From assembly GCF_009766065.1 (NCBI RefSeq), contig NZ_LMUE01000017.1, forward strand, positions 1-64,000: 64,000 nucleotides of DNA, read 5' to 3'. Of the stretch, positions 37,745 through 48,338 are shown one piece after another; positions within the stretch are counted from its first letter, which is position 1; each line of letters begins with the position of its first letter. The stretch is from Dyella sp. S184 (GTDB lineage: Bacteria > Pseudomonadota > Gammaproteobacteria > Xanthomonadales > Rhodanobacteraceae). The notes below the pieces were generated by a model. It ran no database searches and was not told the origin of the DNA. It saw nothing but the letters and a program-made list of their open reading frames with translations. The position numbers were made by a program, and so were the translations under genes.

Positions 37745-38946
37745 GCGGCAAATCCCGCACGCGCGAACGCGAGGCAGGCATTGTTGCCGCCGAAGCCGAA
37801 CGAGTTGCTGAGCGCCACGTCGACGCGCTGGTGCTCATTGCGCCAGGCGAATTGCGCGCCGCAGATCGGGTCGGGCGTGTTGCCACCGAGATTGCCGGGA
37901 ATCAGGCCGTGTTCGATCGCCTGCAGCGCGATCGTCGCCTCGACGATACCGGCTGCACCCAGGGTGTGGCCGGTGAAGCCCTTGGTGGAGCTGGCCCGTG
38001 TGCGGGCCGGGAAGGCGCGATTGACCAGCGCTGCTTCCACTTCATCGTTCTTCTGGCTGGCCGTGCCATGCAGGTTGATGTAGTCGACCTGGCCTGCGTC
38101 GAGTCCGGCGCGCATCAGCGCATCGCGCAGCGCCAGCTCGGCGCCGAGTCCATCGGGATGCGGGGTTGACATGTGGTGCGCGTCGCTCGCTTCGCCGTAG
38201 CCGAGCAACTGCGCCGCATCGGGCGCGGCATCGATCCGTTCCAGCAGCGCGAAGCCGGCCGCCTCGCCGATCGAGATGCCATCGCGCGCCGCATCGAACG
38301 GGCGGCATGGTTCAGTCGATACCAGCTCCAGCGAGTTGAAGCCGAACAGCACGCTGTCGCACAGGGTATCCACGCCACCCACCACGGCGGCATCGACGAG
38401 GCCGAGTCGGATCAGGCGTTCCGCGCTTGCGAAGACCTTGGCGCTGGAGGAGCAGGCGGTAGAGATGGTCATGCACGGGCCTTCCAGGCCCAGTGCGGCG
38501 GTGACGAAGGCGCTCAGCGAATGCGGTGCGTGGATTGCCGGCCGCAGCATGTCGTCGGCGAAACCGCCGTCCGCGTCGAGCCGGCGATAGGCTTCCTCGG
38601 TGGCGCCGATGCTGGCGGTGGAGGTGCCTAGCAGCAGCGCGATGCGCTGCGCGCCGTAACGTTCGCGCGCGGCCAGCACGCGGGCAAGAAAACCGTCCTG
38701 GTTCAGGCCCAGCCACGCCAGCCGGTTGTTGCGGCAGTCCCAGCCGGCCTGGGCGACGGGCAGCGCCGTGTCCTCCACGCCAGCGACGCGGCCGATCCAG
38801 CACGCCAGCGGCGCGCTGCTGAAATCGTTGGGACGCAGGCCGCTGCGGGTGTGCTGGATCGCGTCGAGCTGGGCGGCGAGGCCGTGGCCCATGGCCGAGG
38901 TGGTGGTATAGGCGGTAATCGCGAGGGGAGTCATCAAAACAGGCAT
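37741..38946 (-). CDS. Beta-ketoacyl-ACP synthase (FabF-like) of the polyene cluster
   Basis: A 401-residue condensing enzyme with the complete triad: C165 in ISTACSSS, H293 in NLHGTAS and H327 in GFTGHTLGAAG. It would perform the malonyl-ACP condensations that extend the aryl starter. First of three leftward genes (KS, CLF, GT2). ATG 38946 was chosen; another ATG at 38934 (MTPLAITAYTT) is equally plausible. An 8-bp inverted repeat lies directly upstream. Confidence 0.93.
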   Translation of the reverse strand: MPVLMTPLAITAYTTTSAMGHGLAAQLDAIQHTRSGLRPNDFSSAPLACWIGRVAGVEDTALPVAQAGWDCRNNRLAWLGLNQDGFLARVLAARERYGAQRIALLLGTSTASIGATEEAYRRLDADGGFADDMLRPAIHAPHSLSAFVTAALGLEGPCMTISTACSSSAKVFASAERLIRLGLVDAAVVGGVDTLCDSVLFGFNSLELVSTEPCRPFDAARDGISIGEAAGFALLERIDAAPDAAQLLGYGEASDAHHMSTPHPDGLGAELALRDALMRAGLDAGQVDYINLHGTASQKNDEVEAALVNRAFPARTRASSTKGFTGHTLGAAGIVEATIALQAIEHGLIPGNLGGNTPDPICGAQFAWRNEHQRVDVALSNSFGFGGNNACLAFARAGFAA

Positions 38947-38951
38947 CACGA

Positions 38952-38976
38952 AAGCCTAGCGGTCACCCCTAGGCTT
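38952..38976. promoter_or_regulatory. Inverted repeat upstream of the ketosynthase operon
   Basis: AAGCCTAG (38952-38959) and CTAGGCTT (38969-38976) form a perfect inverted repeat, with a further CCTAGCC just beyond. Placed 6 bp before the ketosynthase start, it could be an operator or a leader hairpin that hides the ribosome site. Confidence 0.4.
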
Positions 38977-39104
38977 GCCTAGCCTGCGACCCGGTTACCG
39001 TACAGGCGGGCGTTCAGCGTGACCACGGGCACATGAAGGTGCCGCGAACACCGGGTCCGCCCGCTAAGCTGAAGTATTCGCCTGCACGAGTACAGTTCGT
39101 CCCC

Positions 39105-39797
39105 ATGCCTGCAGCACGAAGCCCCTGGCGCTATCTGCGTGACCACGACATCCAACATGCGGGTGTGGTGACCGTGCTGGCGGTGTTGCTGAGTGGCGGC
39201 CTGGTCTGGCTGGGCTATCTGATCCATGTCTATCGGGTGGCCACGCGTAGTCCGCTGGCACCGCCGCGGCGGATGATCGCGTTGGTATTCGGCCGTCGGC
39301 TCGAGAATGATGCGCCGGAGCACGACTACCAGCTGCGCCTGCAGCGCGTGCTGACCCTGACCGGGCAGGGGCAGGTCGACCATATCCTGCTGCTCGGTGG
39401 TTGCAGCGGCAGTCAGTGCAGCGAGGCCGCGGCTGGCCATGCATGGCTGCAGCAGCGTGGCCTGTCTGCCAATGTGCGGGTGGAGCTGGAGCAGGATTCG
39501 GTCGATTCGCTGGAGAACCTGCGTCAGGCGCGCCGGCTGCTGCAGGCGCAACCCGATCGCACCGGGTTGCCGCCAGTAGCCCTGGTCACCAGTCGCTATC
39601 ACCTGGCTCGCTGCCTGTTGCTGGCGCGGCGGCTGGGTTTCGATGCCCTGCCGATCGCGGCCGAACCGGTCATGCCATGGCATGGGCGCTACTTGCGACT
39701 GCTGCTGCTTGAAGCAGGCTTTCTGATGTGGACCGACCTGGGCCTGCGCTGGGCGCAGCTGATCGGCAACCGTCGTATGCGTGATCGCATCAGTTGA
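39105..39797 (+). CDS. YdcF/SanA/ElyC-family (DUF218) membrane protein
   Basis: A 230-residue protein with one membrane helix at about 20-43 and a DUF218 domain: IALVFGRRLENDAP, LLLGGCSGSQCSEAA, LEQDSVDSLENLRQARRLLQ and VTSRYHLARCLLLARRLG. Members are linked to envelope polysaccharide and undecaprenyl carrier metabolism; no activity is proven. The ATG at 39105 begins MPAARSPWRYL. Divergent from the polyene ketosynthase, so it may not belong to the pigment cluster. Confidence 0.82.
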   Translation: MPAARSPWRYLRDHDIQHAGVVTVLAVLLSGGLVWLGYLIHVYRVATRSPLAPPRRMIALVFGRRLENDAPEHDYQLRLQRVLTLTGQGQVDHILLLGGCSGSQCSEAAAGHAWLQQRGLSANVRVELEQDSVDSLENLRQARRLLQAQPDRTGLPPVALVTSRYHLARCLLLARRLGFDALPIAAEPVMPWHGRYLRLLLLEAGFLMWTDLGLRWAQLIGNRRMRDRIS

Positions 39798-39902
39798 TTC
39801 GCAGCCTGATGCGAGCCATGACTCGTGCAGGCTTGTATGCATCGCGATGCCTCGGCAGACTGCGCGAGCCGTGCAATTTGCCGGCCATTCAGGGGGAAGA
39901 CG

Positions 39903-41376
<1,474 letters not shown>

Positions 41377-41418
41377 AAGCACGGCCCCGCCATGGCAGCG
41401 GGACCGCTGTCACCAAAC

Positions 41419-42084
41419 TCAGTTGGTCGGCATCTCGCCGCTGAACTTCACCACCGTGGCGCCCTTCACCGGGCCGATCTGCGCGCTGTCGCTGACCTTC
41501 AGCACCACCTCACGGCGAAATTCCAGCGTGCCCTGCACCACGGCATGCGGGCCGATCACCACCAGCGGATTGCGGCTGTTCCAGTTGAACCAGCCGCCCG
41601 GCTTGTCGACCAGGATGCCGCCTTCCACGTGCGAGTTGGCGCCGACCGTGATGTCGCCGCTCACCGTGCTGATGCCACCGGCGACATGCGCGCCATCCAG
41701 CGTGATCGAGCCGTTGACGTTGTCCAGCTTGCCGCCGACCTCGGCACCCCGCGCCAGATGAATCCCGCCATTGGTGGCGTTCACTTCACCGCTGATGCGG
41801 CTGCCGTCGCCCAGGGAAATCCCCCCGTTGACGGTGCTGATTTCGCCGGCCTGCGCCTTGTCGCCCAAATCGATCGACCCGTTGACGGTGCTGGCCTTGC
41901 GCACGACGGCGCCGTCGGCGATGTGCACGGCCCCGTTGACGGTGCTGACCGCCCCGGCATGCTGGCCAGCCTCGACCCGTACCGAGCCGTTGACCTTGTC
42001 GATATCGCTGTCCTGCGCGGTCGCCAGCAATGGCAGGCCCAGCGCAAGCGCAGCGGTGATGAGTACCGTCGAAAGACGACGCAT
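41419..42084 (-). CDS. Secreted beta-helix protein with seven 18-residue VNG repeats
   Basis: A 221-residue protein with a cleavable signal peptide (LITAALALGLPLLATAQ, cleavage after about residue 23). Then come seven rungs with a (S/T)VNG-like turn at N32, N50, N68, N86, N105, N124 and S142, a period of 18-19 residues. Each rung has the form VNGxIxL. This predicts a compact right- or left-handed beta-helix related to bactofilin/polymer-forming domains but exported. The function is unknown; an envelope-surface or matrix role is possible. The ribosome site CGGAGA supports the ATG at 42084. Confidence 0.75.
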   Translation of the reverse strand: MRRLSTVLITAALALGLPLLATAQDSDIDKVNGSVRVEAGQHAGAVSTVNGAVHIADGAVVRKASTVNGSIDLGDKAQAGEISTVNGGISLGDGSRISGEVNATNGGIHLARGAEVGGKLDNVNGSITLDGAHVAGGISTVSGDITVGANSHVEGGILVDKPGGWFNWNSRNPLVVIGPHAVVQGTLEFRREVVLKVSDSAQIGPVKGATVVKFSGEMPTN

Positions 42085-42228
42085 GGCAAGTCTCCGTAAA
42101 TGAGTGGTGTAACTAGGATGCCTCGGCGCCGCCATCGGTTTAGCATGACCTGTGGCAGGGTCGGCATTTGACGATGCCGGCCCCCGCCTTCACCATTCCC
42201 GGTTTACCGCATCCTGATGGGCGCACCC

Positions 42229-42972
42229 ATGCACAAGCTCGTACTGATCCGCCACGGCCAATCGCAGTGGAACCTCGACAACCGCTTCAGCGGCTGGGCT
42301 GACGTCGATCTCACCGCACAGGGCATGGCCGAGGCGCAGGAGGCGGGTCGATTGCTGCAGGCGGAGGGTTACACGTTCGACGTGGCGCATACCTCGGTGC
42401 TCAAGCGTGCCGTGCGCACGCTGTGGGGCGTGCAGGACGCGATGGACCTGATGTGGCTGCCGGTCGTCACCGAATGGCGCCTCAACGAACGCCACTACGG
42501 TGCGCTGACCGGCCTCAACAAGGCCGAGACCGCGGCGAAGTACGGCGAGGATCAGGTCAAGATCTGGCGCCGCAGCTACGACATCCCGCCGCCGCCGCTG
42601 GAGCGTAGCGCTAACGAGGCGGTACACGACCCGCGTTACGCCGGCCTCGATCCGCACGACATCCCTGACACCGAATGCTTGAAGGACACCGTGGCCCGCG
42701 TGCTGCCGTACTGGTACGAGGTGCTGGCGCCGGCGATCCGCACCGGTCAGCGCGTGCTGGTCGCCGCGCACGGCAACTCGCTGCGCGCGCTGGTGAAATA
42801 CCTCGACGGCATGTCCGACGAAGTCATCGTCGAACTGAACATTCCCAATGGCGTGCCGCTGGTGTACGAGTTCGACGAGCATCTCAAGCCGTTGCGCCAC
42901 TACTACCTTGGTGATGCCGATGCGATCGCGGCGAAGATGGCCGCGGTGGCGAACCAGGGCAAGGCAAAATAG
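42229..42972 (+). CDS. gpmA: 2,3-bisphosphoglycerate-dependent phosphoglycerate mutase
   Basis: A 247-residue glycolytic enzyme interconverting 3- and 2-phosphoglycerate. The phosphohistidine H9 is in [10 protein letters not shown], and the second histidine is in [34 protein letters not shown] is the dPGM signature. The ATG at 42229 yields the family start [10 protein letters not shown]; an ATG four codons earlier (42217) is in frame. A cupin gene follows after 9 bp and is probably cotranscribed. Confidence 0.96.
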   Translation: MHKLVLIRHGQSQWNLDNRFSGWADVDLTAQGMAEAQEAGRLLQAEGYTFDVAHTSVLKRAVRTLWGVQDAMDLMWLPVVTEWRLNERHYGALTGLNKAETAAKYGEDQVKIWRRSYDIPPPPLERSANEAVHDPRYAGLDPHDIPDTECLKDTVARVLPYWYEVLAPAIRTGQRVLVAAHGNSLRALVKYLDGMSDEVIVELNIPNGVPLVYEFDEHLKPLRHYYLGDADAIAAKMAAVANQGKAK

Positions 42973-42981
42973 GTCGATACG

Positions 42982-43356
42982 ATGCCCAACGCGAGTTCGC
43001 CGAAAGCGATTGCCGCCGCACTCACCGACTACTGGTCGCCACGGGTCGTTGGTGAAGTCGATGACAGCTACATCAAGGTTGCCAAGGTCCGCGGTTCGCT
43101 GTGCTGGCACAGCCACGACGACGAGGACGAGCTGTTTCTCATCCTCAAGGGGCATCTGCGCATCGAGCTCGAACATGCCGCGCCCGTCGAGCTGGATGAA
43201 GGCGAGATGTTCGTGGTGCCCAAGGGCATGCGGCACAATCCGGTGGCCGAGCAGGAATGCCTGCTGATGCTGATCGAGCGCAAGTCGACCCGTCATACCG
43301 GCGACGTCGTGACCGAACGGACGCGCTCGTTGGCCGAGCAGCTGGGTACCGGCTGA
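42982..43356 (+). CDS. Small single-domain cupin protein
   Basis: A 124-residue cupin with the metal-binding motifs in CWHSHDDEDELFLILKGHL and FVVPKGMRHNPV: histidines H43 and H45 and the following glutamate in motif 1, and H85 in motif 2. It resembles small cupins annotated as mannose-6-phosphate isomerase-like. The substrate is unknown. It starts 9 bp after gpmA in an apparent two-gene operon. Confidence 0.85.
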   Translation: MPNASSPKAIAAALTDYWSPRVVGEVDDSYIKVAKVRGSLCWHSHDDEDELFLILKGHLRIELEHAAPVELDEGEMFVVPKGMRHNPVAEQECLLMLIERKSTRHTGDVVTERTRSLAEQLGTG

Positions 43357-43447
43357 CACGCTGCAGGATGCCTGGACGACGGGTGACAAACGTCAGTCGC
43401 CAGCCGCGGGTTGCTCGATTAAGCTGGGCGCAGTCCATCCTACGGCG

Positions 43448-43987
43448 ATGCCCATGCCTGCCCATCTGACCAATTACCTGATCATGCTGCCGCTGCTGGC
43501 GTGGATCGTGTGGCGGCGCGTGAGCCGCCAGTTCGGCCGCCAGCCGATCCAGCGCAAGCGGATGATCGCGCGCATCGCGATCTTTGCGGTGGTGGGCTGC
43601 CTGCTGAGCCTTGCCGGCTTGCACAGCATCCAGCTGCTCGAGGGACTGCTCGTGGGAGTGCTGATCGGCGCGTTGATCGGCATGGTCGGGCTCAGGCTCA
43701 CCCGCTTCGAAGTCGATCCGGTGAAGGGCGACTGCTATGTGCCAAACCCGTGGATCGGCGCCCTGCTTACCGTGCTGCTGCTGGGGCGGCTGATATGGAA
43801 GTTCATGGAAATGCAGCAGGTGTCCGCGGCCGCGCAGGCAGCGGGGTATCCGTCGAGCTACACCTATAGCCCGTTGACCATGCTGGTGGTCGGCCTCTTG
43901 GTCGGCTACTACATCGTCTACTTCAGCGGCCTGCTGATCCATCACCGCCGTTTCCAGCAAACGCATCCGGGCGCGACCGCCCTGTAA
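43448..43987 (+). CDS. DUF1453-like membrane protein
   Basis: A 179-residue integral membrane protein with four to five hydrophobic segments (NYLIMLPLLAWIVW, IAIFAVVGCLLSLAGL, LLVGVLIGALIGMVGL, ALLTVLLLGRLIWKFMEM and LTMLVVGLLVGYYIVYFSGL) and a basic loop after the first. The pattern fits the DUF1453/CcdC-like family of unknown function. ATGs at 43448 and 43454 are both possible. It ends 10 bp before the convergent DJ-1 family gene. Confidence 0.7.
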   Translation: MPMPAHLTNYLIMLPLLAWIVWRRVSRQFGRQPIQRKRMIARIAIFAVVGCLLSLAGLHSIQLLEGLLVGVLIGALIGMVGLRLTRFEVDPVKGDCYVPNPWIGALLTVLLLGRLIWKFMEMQQVSAAAQAAGYPSSYTYSPLTMLVVGLLVGYYIVYFSGLLIHHRRFQQTHPGATAL

Positions 43988-43997
43988 TAGGCGGTAG

Positions 43998-44855
43998 TTA
44001 CGGCTTGGCGAACATCGCCGAAAATTCCCGCGCGAAGCGATGCACGTCACCGGGCCAGCGCGCGGAAAGATAGTTGCCGTCGCGCACCACGAAGGCCGGC
44101 GAGGCATCGCGCTCGCTGTCGCGGGCCAGCCCGTTCGTCTTGCGGCGGTAATCCGGTGCGTCGCGCGGTACGTCGAGAAAATCGGCCGGCTCGGCCAGCG
44201 CACGCGTCACCTCTTGCTGCACCGACATGTAGCCGACCGGCTGGCCCGGTGATTCGGCATAGGTGCGGTAATAGAGCGGATCCCAGAAGCGGCTGATCCG
44301 TGCCGTCGCCCAGGCTTTCTTTTCCAGTGCCCAGGTCAGTGCGGTGGTGCGGCGCCCATGCAGCACGGACGTGCCATCCGCCGACCGACTGCGCGCGGCC
44401 AGCAGCACACCATGACAGATCGCGGCGACGGGTTTGTCAGCCGCAAAGAACGCAGCGACCAGCTTCTGCAGCAGCGGACTTTCCAGATACTCGCGCATGC
44501 CGCGCGCGCGATGTCCGCCCGGCAACAGCAAGCCATCAAACGCCGCCGCGTCCAGCGCATCCCAGCGCAACGGTGCGCGGAACGTGGCATCCTGCAGCAT
44601 CGCCGCATAGGCCTTGCGCGCATCGGCATTCGCGCGCAGCAACAGACCGACTACACGTAGTTGATTCAGCCCCGGCAGCCAGCCCCACGGATCGAGGCCG
44701 ACGCCGCTAAGCATCAGCTCGTCGGCGCTGGCGGGTTGTCCGTCGGGCGTTGCGAAGATCACTTCATGCCCGTCGGCGTGCAGCGTGTACCAGCTCACCG
44801 CGACTTCGGATGGATCGAAATCACGATGCGGCAGCGGGATAAAAATACGGGCCAT
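43998..44855 (-). CDS. DJ-1/PfpI-family (type 1 glutamine amidotransferase-like) protein
   Basis: A 285-residue protein with the DJ-1/PfpI core: FIPLPHRDFDPSEVAVSWY at the start, GLLLPGGHRARGMREYL with the glutamate-side region, and the nucleophile elbow AAICHGV (C147). The large size suggests the extended subfamily with an extra C-terminal segment (about 200-285). Members act as chaperones, deglycases or hydrolases; which applies is not visible. Single gene, convergent with the membrane protein. The 200 bp upstream (44856-45055) contain no supported gene. Confidence 0.8.
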   Translation of the reverse strand: MARIFIPLPHRDFDPSEVAVSWYTLHADGHEVIFATPDGQPASADELMLSGVGLDPWGWLPGLNQLRVVGLLLRANADARKAYAAMLQDATFRAPLRWDALDAAAFDGLLLPGGHRARGMREYLESPLLQKLVAAFFAADKPVAAICHGVLLAARSRSADGTSVLHGRRTTALTWALEKKAWATARISRFWDPLYYRTYAESPGQPVGYMSVQQEVTRALAEPADFLDVPRDAPDYRRKTNGLARDSERDASPAFVVRDGNYLSARWPGDVHRFAREFSAMFAKP

Positions 44856-45055
44856 GGCGTCAGGCTAGCGCAGATCGGTTGGCATCAGCACGGGACCGTG
44901 GTGTTGAAAGCTTTCTAAGTCGTGATGCTGGCGGATGGTGCGCCGCCAAGTTCAAGTCACAACGGCAGCATGCAAAGCGCCGATGCTCCTCTTCCAATGG
45001 CCAATGGCAGCATTATCTAAGGAGCAGTTATGACTGCTTTCGGCCAGAAGCGCTC

Positions 45056-45418
45056 CTATAGAGACCGTGTCTTTACGACTGTGAGGCCGGCCTTATCGAC
45101 CGTATAGGTCGATACGCCATCGAATACGCGCCGCCCCTGATAGGGCTTGATTCTGAAAGTGAAAGAGAAAGATTTCTCGCTCTCGCGAAACACGACGTCA
45201 TAGTTGTCAGTCGAGGAAGCAAATTTTTGAAAATCGTTCTCGGTCGCCTGCCCTTTCAGCTCGCCCGAAAATTTTTGAAGTGCTAGGCAGCCCGCCTGCA
45301 ACTCTCTTGCGGACATCGTCGATGGCGTAGGAGGCAAATCAGGTGCCCTCGAACACGATGTCAGGAATATCAATGCGAGCATCGCGAGGGCCACAATTGT
45401 CCTTAGTCGTTGCCTCAT
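45056..45418 (-). CDS. Small putative lipoprotein
   Basis: A 120-residue protein with an N-terminal signal sequence and lipobox IFLTSC (lipid cysteine C22), then a linker rich in P, S and T and a mixed domain ending YTVDKAGLTVVKTRSL. GGAGGG precedes the ATG at 45418. The base composition is noticeably more A/T-rich than neighbours (stretches such as AAATTTTTGAAAATCG), suggesting recent acquisition. No family recognised. Confidence 0.7.
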   Translation of the reverse strand: MRQRLRTIVALAMLALIFLTSCSRAPDLPPTPSTMSARELQAGCLALQKFSGELKGQATENDFQKFASSTDNYDVVFRESEKSFSFTFRIKPYQGRRVFDGVSTYTVDKAGLTVVKTRSL

Positions 45419-45509
45419 GAATCTCCCTCCGCCACGGCGCATTTCTGCGCTATCTGTAATGTTACCTATGAGTCGAAAGCAGACCTTAGCTCAAACGAAT
45501 CACAGCAAC

Positions 45510-46790
45510 CTACGTTCGATAAAGCTTCCGTCGTTCCGGATTGCGATATATCAGCACGGTGGCGGTCAATCCACACAGCGCCGCGAACGACAGCCACAGC
45601 CCGGGCGCGGCATTGTTGCCGGTGAGATGGATCAGCCATTGCGAGATCGCCAGGCTGGAACCGCCGAGCGTGGTGGCGAGGCTGTAGGCGAGCGAGAAGC
45701 CGGCGGTGCGCACCTCGACCGGCATGATTTCGGTGAGCGCCACCACCAGTGCGCCGTTGTAGCTGGCGTAGATGAAGGACAGCCACAGCTCCACGCCGAG
45801 CAGCCGATCGAAGCCGGGCTTGGCCACCAGCCAGTGCAGTACCGGGTACGCGGTGAGCAGGGCGAGTACGGTGCAGGCGAGCAGCAAGGGCCAGCGACCG
45901 ATGCGGTCGGACAGCGCGCCCATCAGCGGCAGCCAGATCAGGTTGGAGATGCCGATGCACAGCGTCACCACGAACACGTCCGACTCCGACAGCTTCAGCA
46001 CTTCCTTGCCGAAGGTCGGCGTGTAGGCGGTAATCAGATAGAACGACACCGTGGTCATCAGCACCATTGCCATGCCGAGCAGCACGATGCGCCAGTGGGT
46101 GAGCATCGAGCGGTAGATTTCGCTGGCGCTGAGGCGATGCTTGCGGGCGAGGAAGGCTTCGGTTTCCTGCAACGAGCGGCGGATCAGGAACACGAACGGC
46201 ACGATCAGGCAGCCGATCAGGAACGGCACGCGCCAGCCCCAGTCGTTCATCGCCTGCGGCGACAGCCAGCGTTGCAGCAACAGGCCGAGCAGGGCGGCGA
46301 ACATCACTGCGACCTGCTGGCTAGCCGATTGCCAGGAACAGTAAAAGCCGCGATGCCCGGGCGTGGCAATCTCGGACAGGTAGACCGACACGCCGCCCAG
46401 CTCGACGCCGGCGGAGAATCCCTGCAGCAGGCGTCCGGCCAGTACCAGCAGCGGCGCCAGCGCACCGATGGTGGCGTAACCCGGTACCGCCGCGACCATC
46501 AAGGTGCCGACGGCCATCATCGCGAGGGTGAGGATCAATCCCTTGCGGCGGCCGTGATGGTCGATGTACGCACCCAGCACGATCGCGCCGATCGGCCGCA
46601 TCACGAAGCCGGCGGCGAAGGTCAGCAGGGTCAGCAGCAGCGACGCATACGCATTGTGGCTGGGGAAATACGTGCGTGCGATGGCCGAGGCGTAGTAGCC
46701 ATAGACCATGAAGTCGTACATCTCGAGGAAATTGCCGCCAACGACGCGGAAGATCGCCAGGATGTTCTGACGCCTAGTGTTCTCCACCAT
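45510..46790 (-). CDS. MFS metabolite:H+ symporter (citrate/tricarballylate type)
   Basis: A 426-residue, 12-helix transporter of the metabolite:H+ symporter family. It begins [26 protein letters not shown] and has the loop 2-3 motif [13 protein letters not shown] and loop 8-9 [11 protein letters not shown], as in CitA/TcuC/ProP relatives. It probably imports a carboxylate such as citrate or tricarballylate with protons; the substrate is inferred from similarity of the N-terminal helix. The start overlaps the end of a cupin gene by 17 bp, so the two are coupled. Confidence 0.83.
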   Translation of the reverse strand: MVENTRRQNILAIFRVVGGNFLEMYDFMVYGYYASAIARTYFPSHNAYASLLLTLLTFAAGFVMRPIGAIVLGAYIDHHGRRKGLILTLAMMAVGTLMVAAVPGYATIGALAPLLVLAGRLLQGFSAGVELGGVSVYLSEIATPGHRGFYCSWQSASQQVAVMFAALLGLLLQRWLSPQAMNDWGWRVPFLIGCLIVPFVFLIRRSLQETEAFLARKHRLSASEIYRSMLTHWRIVLLGMAMVLMTTVSFYLITAYTPTFGKEVLKLSESDVFVVTLCIGISNLIWLPLMGALSDRIGRWPLLLACTVLALLTAYPVLHWLVAKPGFDRLLGVELWLSFIYASYNGALVVALTEIMPVEVRTAGFSLAYSLATTLGGSSLAISQWLIHLTGNNAAPGLWLSFAALCGLTATVLIYRNPERRKLYRT

Positions 46791-47112
46791 GCGGCCCCCA
46801 GAACACGACCCACGTGGCGAAGTCGGCAGAGAAACTTTCAAACCGATGCTCGGCACCGGCCTCCACAAACAGGACATCGCCAGCTTTGAACGGAATGCGT
46901 TCCCCGTTTTTTGAAAACTCACCGTTGCCACTGATGACGATGTAGAGCTCGTCCTGCTGGTGCGGCGACTGTGGGTCCGTGCCCCGCGGCGCATAGAGTC
47001 CGACTTTCATCGAACCTTGCCTCAAACCGTAGTGGAAACGGAATTCATCCGGGCCGTCCGGAAGTTTTTCCAGGGCATCTGCAAGCCCGAACATCCAGTC
47101 GCTAGCTGACAT
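46774..47112 (-). CDS. Cupin-domain protein coupled to the MFS transporter
   Basis: A 112-residue cupin with motif 1 [17 protein letters not shown] and motif 2 [14 protein letters not shown]. The first metal position is PHQ rather than PHxH, so one histidine is missing (H73-like position is Q) and metal binding may be altered. It lies immediately upstream of the transporter with a 17-bp overlap. It may bind or process the imported solute. The ATG at 47112 starts MSASDWMFG. Confidence 0.78.
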   Translation of the reverse strand: MSASDWMFGLADALEKLPDGPDEFRFHYGLRQGSMKVGLYAPRGTDPQSPHQQDELYIVISGNGEFSKNGERIPFKAGDVLFVEAGAEHRFESFSADFATWVVFWGPHGGEH

Positions 47113-47183
47113 GGCGTGTCGACCTTCCATCGGTGTGCGGGGCCGCATACATGGCAGGATCCCGCGGAGGCAGGGCATCAAGG

Positions 47184-48302
47184 CTAGTCCGCACGATGCT
47201 CCAGCGCCAGATAGTCCTTGCTTTGCATCTCGATCAGGCGTGACTCGGTACGGCCGAATTCGGCGCGCAGGCGCTCGCCGTCGTACAGCTCGGTGATCGG
47301 TGCGGCGGCGGACAGCACCAGCTTGACGTGGCGGTCATAGAACTCGTCGACCAGCTGCACGAAGCGCTTGGCGGCGTCCTCGCTGTAGATGGTGAACTGT
47401 GGCACGTTGGAGATGATGATCGTCGGACCGGCCTTGGCCAGTGCGATGTAATCGGCGACCGCGCGCGGGCCTTCGCACAGCGCGTCGAAATCGAACCACA
47501 GGATATTGTCGGCGCGCTTGCGATAGGGGATGTCACGACCGTTGATCTGCAGCGCGCCGTCCTGCTGGATGGAGCCGCTCGCCTGATTGTTGAAGATGCG
47601 CCCCAGCGCTCGCTCGGCTTCGGCACCCGGTGGCGTCAGATACACCGGCGCTTGCGCCAGTGCGCGTAGGCGCCAGTCGTGCGACGAGGCCATCTCGACC
47701 ACGTGGCAGTACTGTTCGATGAGTGCGATCGCGGGCAGGAAACGGGCGCGCTGCAGGCCGTCCTTGTAGAGATTGGCCGGTGCGGTGTTGGAGGTGGTGA
47801 CCAGGATTACGCCGCGCGCGAACAGTGCGTCGAGAAGGTTGGCCAGGATCATCGCATCACCGATGTCGTTGACCAGGAATTCGTCCAGGCACAGCACGCG
47901 GCAGCGTGCAGCGAGTTCGGCCGCAACGTCGACCAGCGGACTTTGCCGCTCGCCCAGCGCGCGCAAGCTTTCGTGCACCTCGCCCATGAAGCGGTGGTAG
48001 TGCCGGCGCAGCGCGATGCCATGCGGCAGACTGGAGACGAACAGATCCATCAGAAAGGTCTTGCCGCGACCGACGGTACCCCACAGGTACAGGCCGGGCA
48101 CGGCTTCGGGCTGATCGTTGCCGAGCAGCGATTTCAGCCGCCCGAACAAACCGCTGCTGGTGTCGGGCTGCACGCATAGCGCCGCATGCATGCGGTCGAA
48201 CTCGGGCAGCAGCGCGAGCTGGGTGGGATCGGACTCCCAGCGATGCGCGGCGACGCCTTCCTGGTAACGCGCACTCGGCGCTAGCGGTGGGGTTTCACTC
48301 AT
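47184..48302 (-). CDS. zapE: Cell division protein ZapE (AFG1-like ATPase)
   Basis: A 372-residue AFG1/ZapE ATPase with Walker A GTVGRGKT (75-82), Walker B VLCLDEF and the sensor segment LVTTSNTAP. In E. coli ZapE binds FtsZ and destabilises Z-rings during stress; eukaryotic Afg1 works in mitochondria. Length and motif order match. It is preceded on the same strand by an alpha/beta hydrolase gene and followed by the cupin-transporter pair, with no obvious functional relation. Confidence 0.93.
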   Translation of the reverse strand: MSETPPLAPSARYQEGVAAHRWESDPTQLALLPEFDRMHAALCVQPDTSSGLFGRLKSLLGNDQPEAVPGLYLWGTVGRGKTFLMDLFVSSLPHGIALRRHYHRFMGEVHESLRALGERQSPLVDVAAELAARCRVLCLDEFLVNDIGDAMILANLLDALFARGVILVTTSNTAPANLYKDGLQRARFLPAIALIEQYCHVVEMASSHDWRLRALAQAPVYLTPPGAEAERALGRIFNNQASGSIQQDGALQINGRDIPYRKRADNILWFDFDALCEGPRAVADYIALAKAGPTIIISNVPQFTIYSEDAAKRFVQLVDEFYDRHVKLVLSAAAPITELYDGERLRAEFGRTESRLIEMQSKDYLALEHRAD

Positions 48303-48338
48303 GGATCGGACAGGTCTTGGATGGAGTGATGACGGTCG

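Noticed and set aside
45030..45107. 25-codon frame MTAFGQKRSYRD... with a strong AAGGAG site
   Set aside because: It runs into the 3' end of the convergent lipoprotein gene and has no recognisable sequence; the start resembles a degenerate common intergenic palindrome. Kept only as a curiosity.
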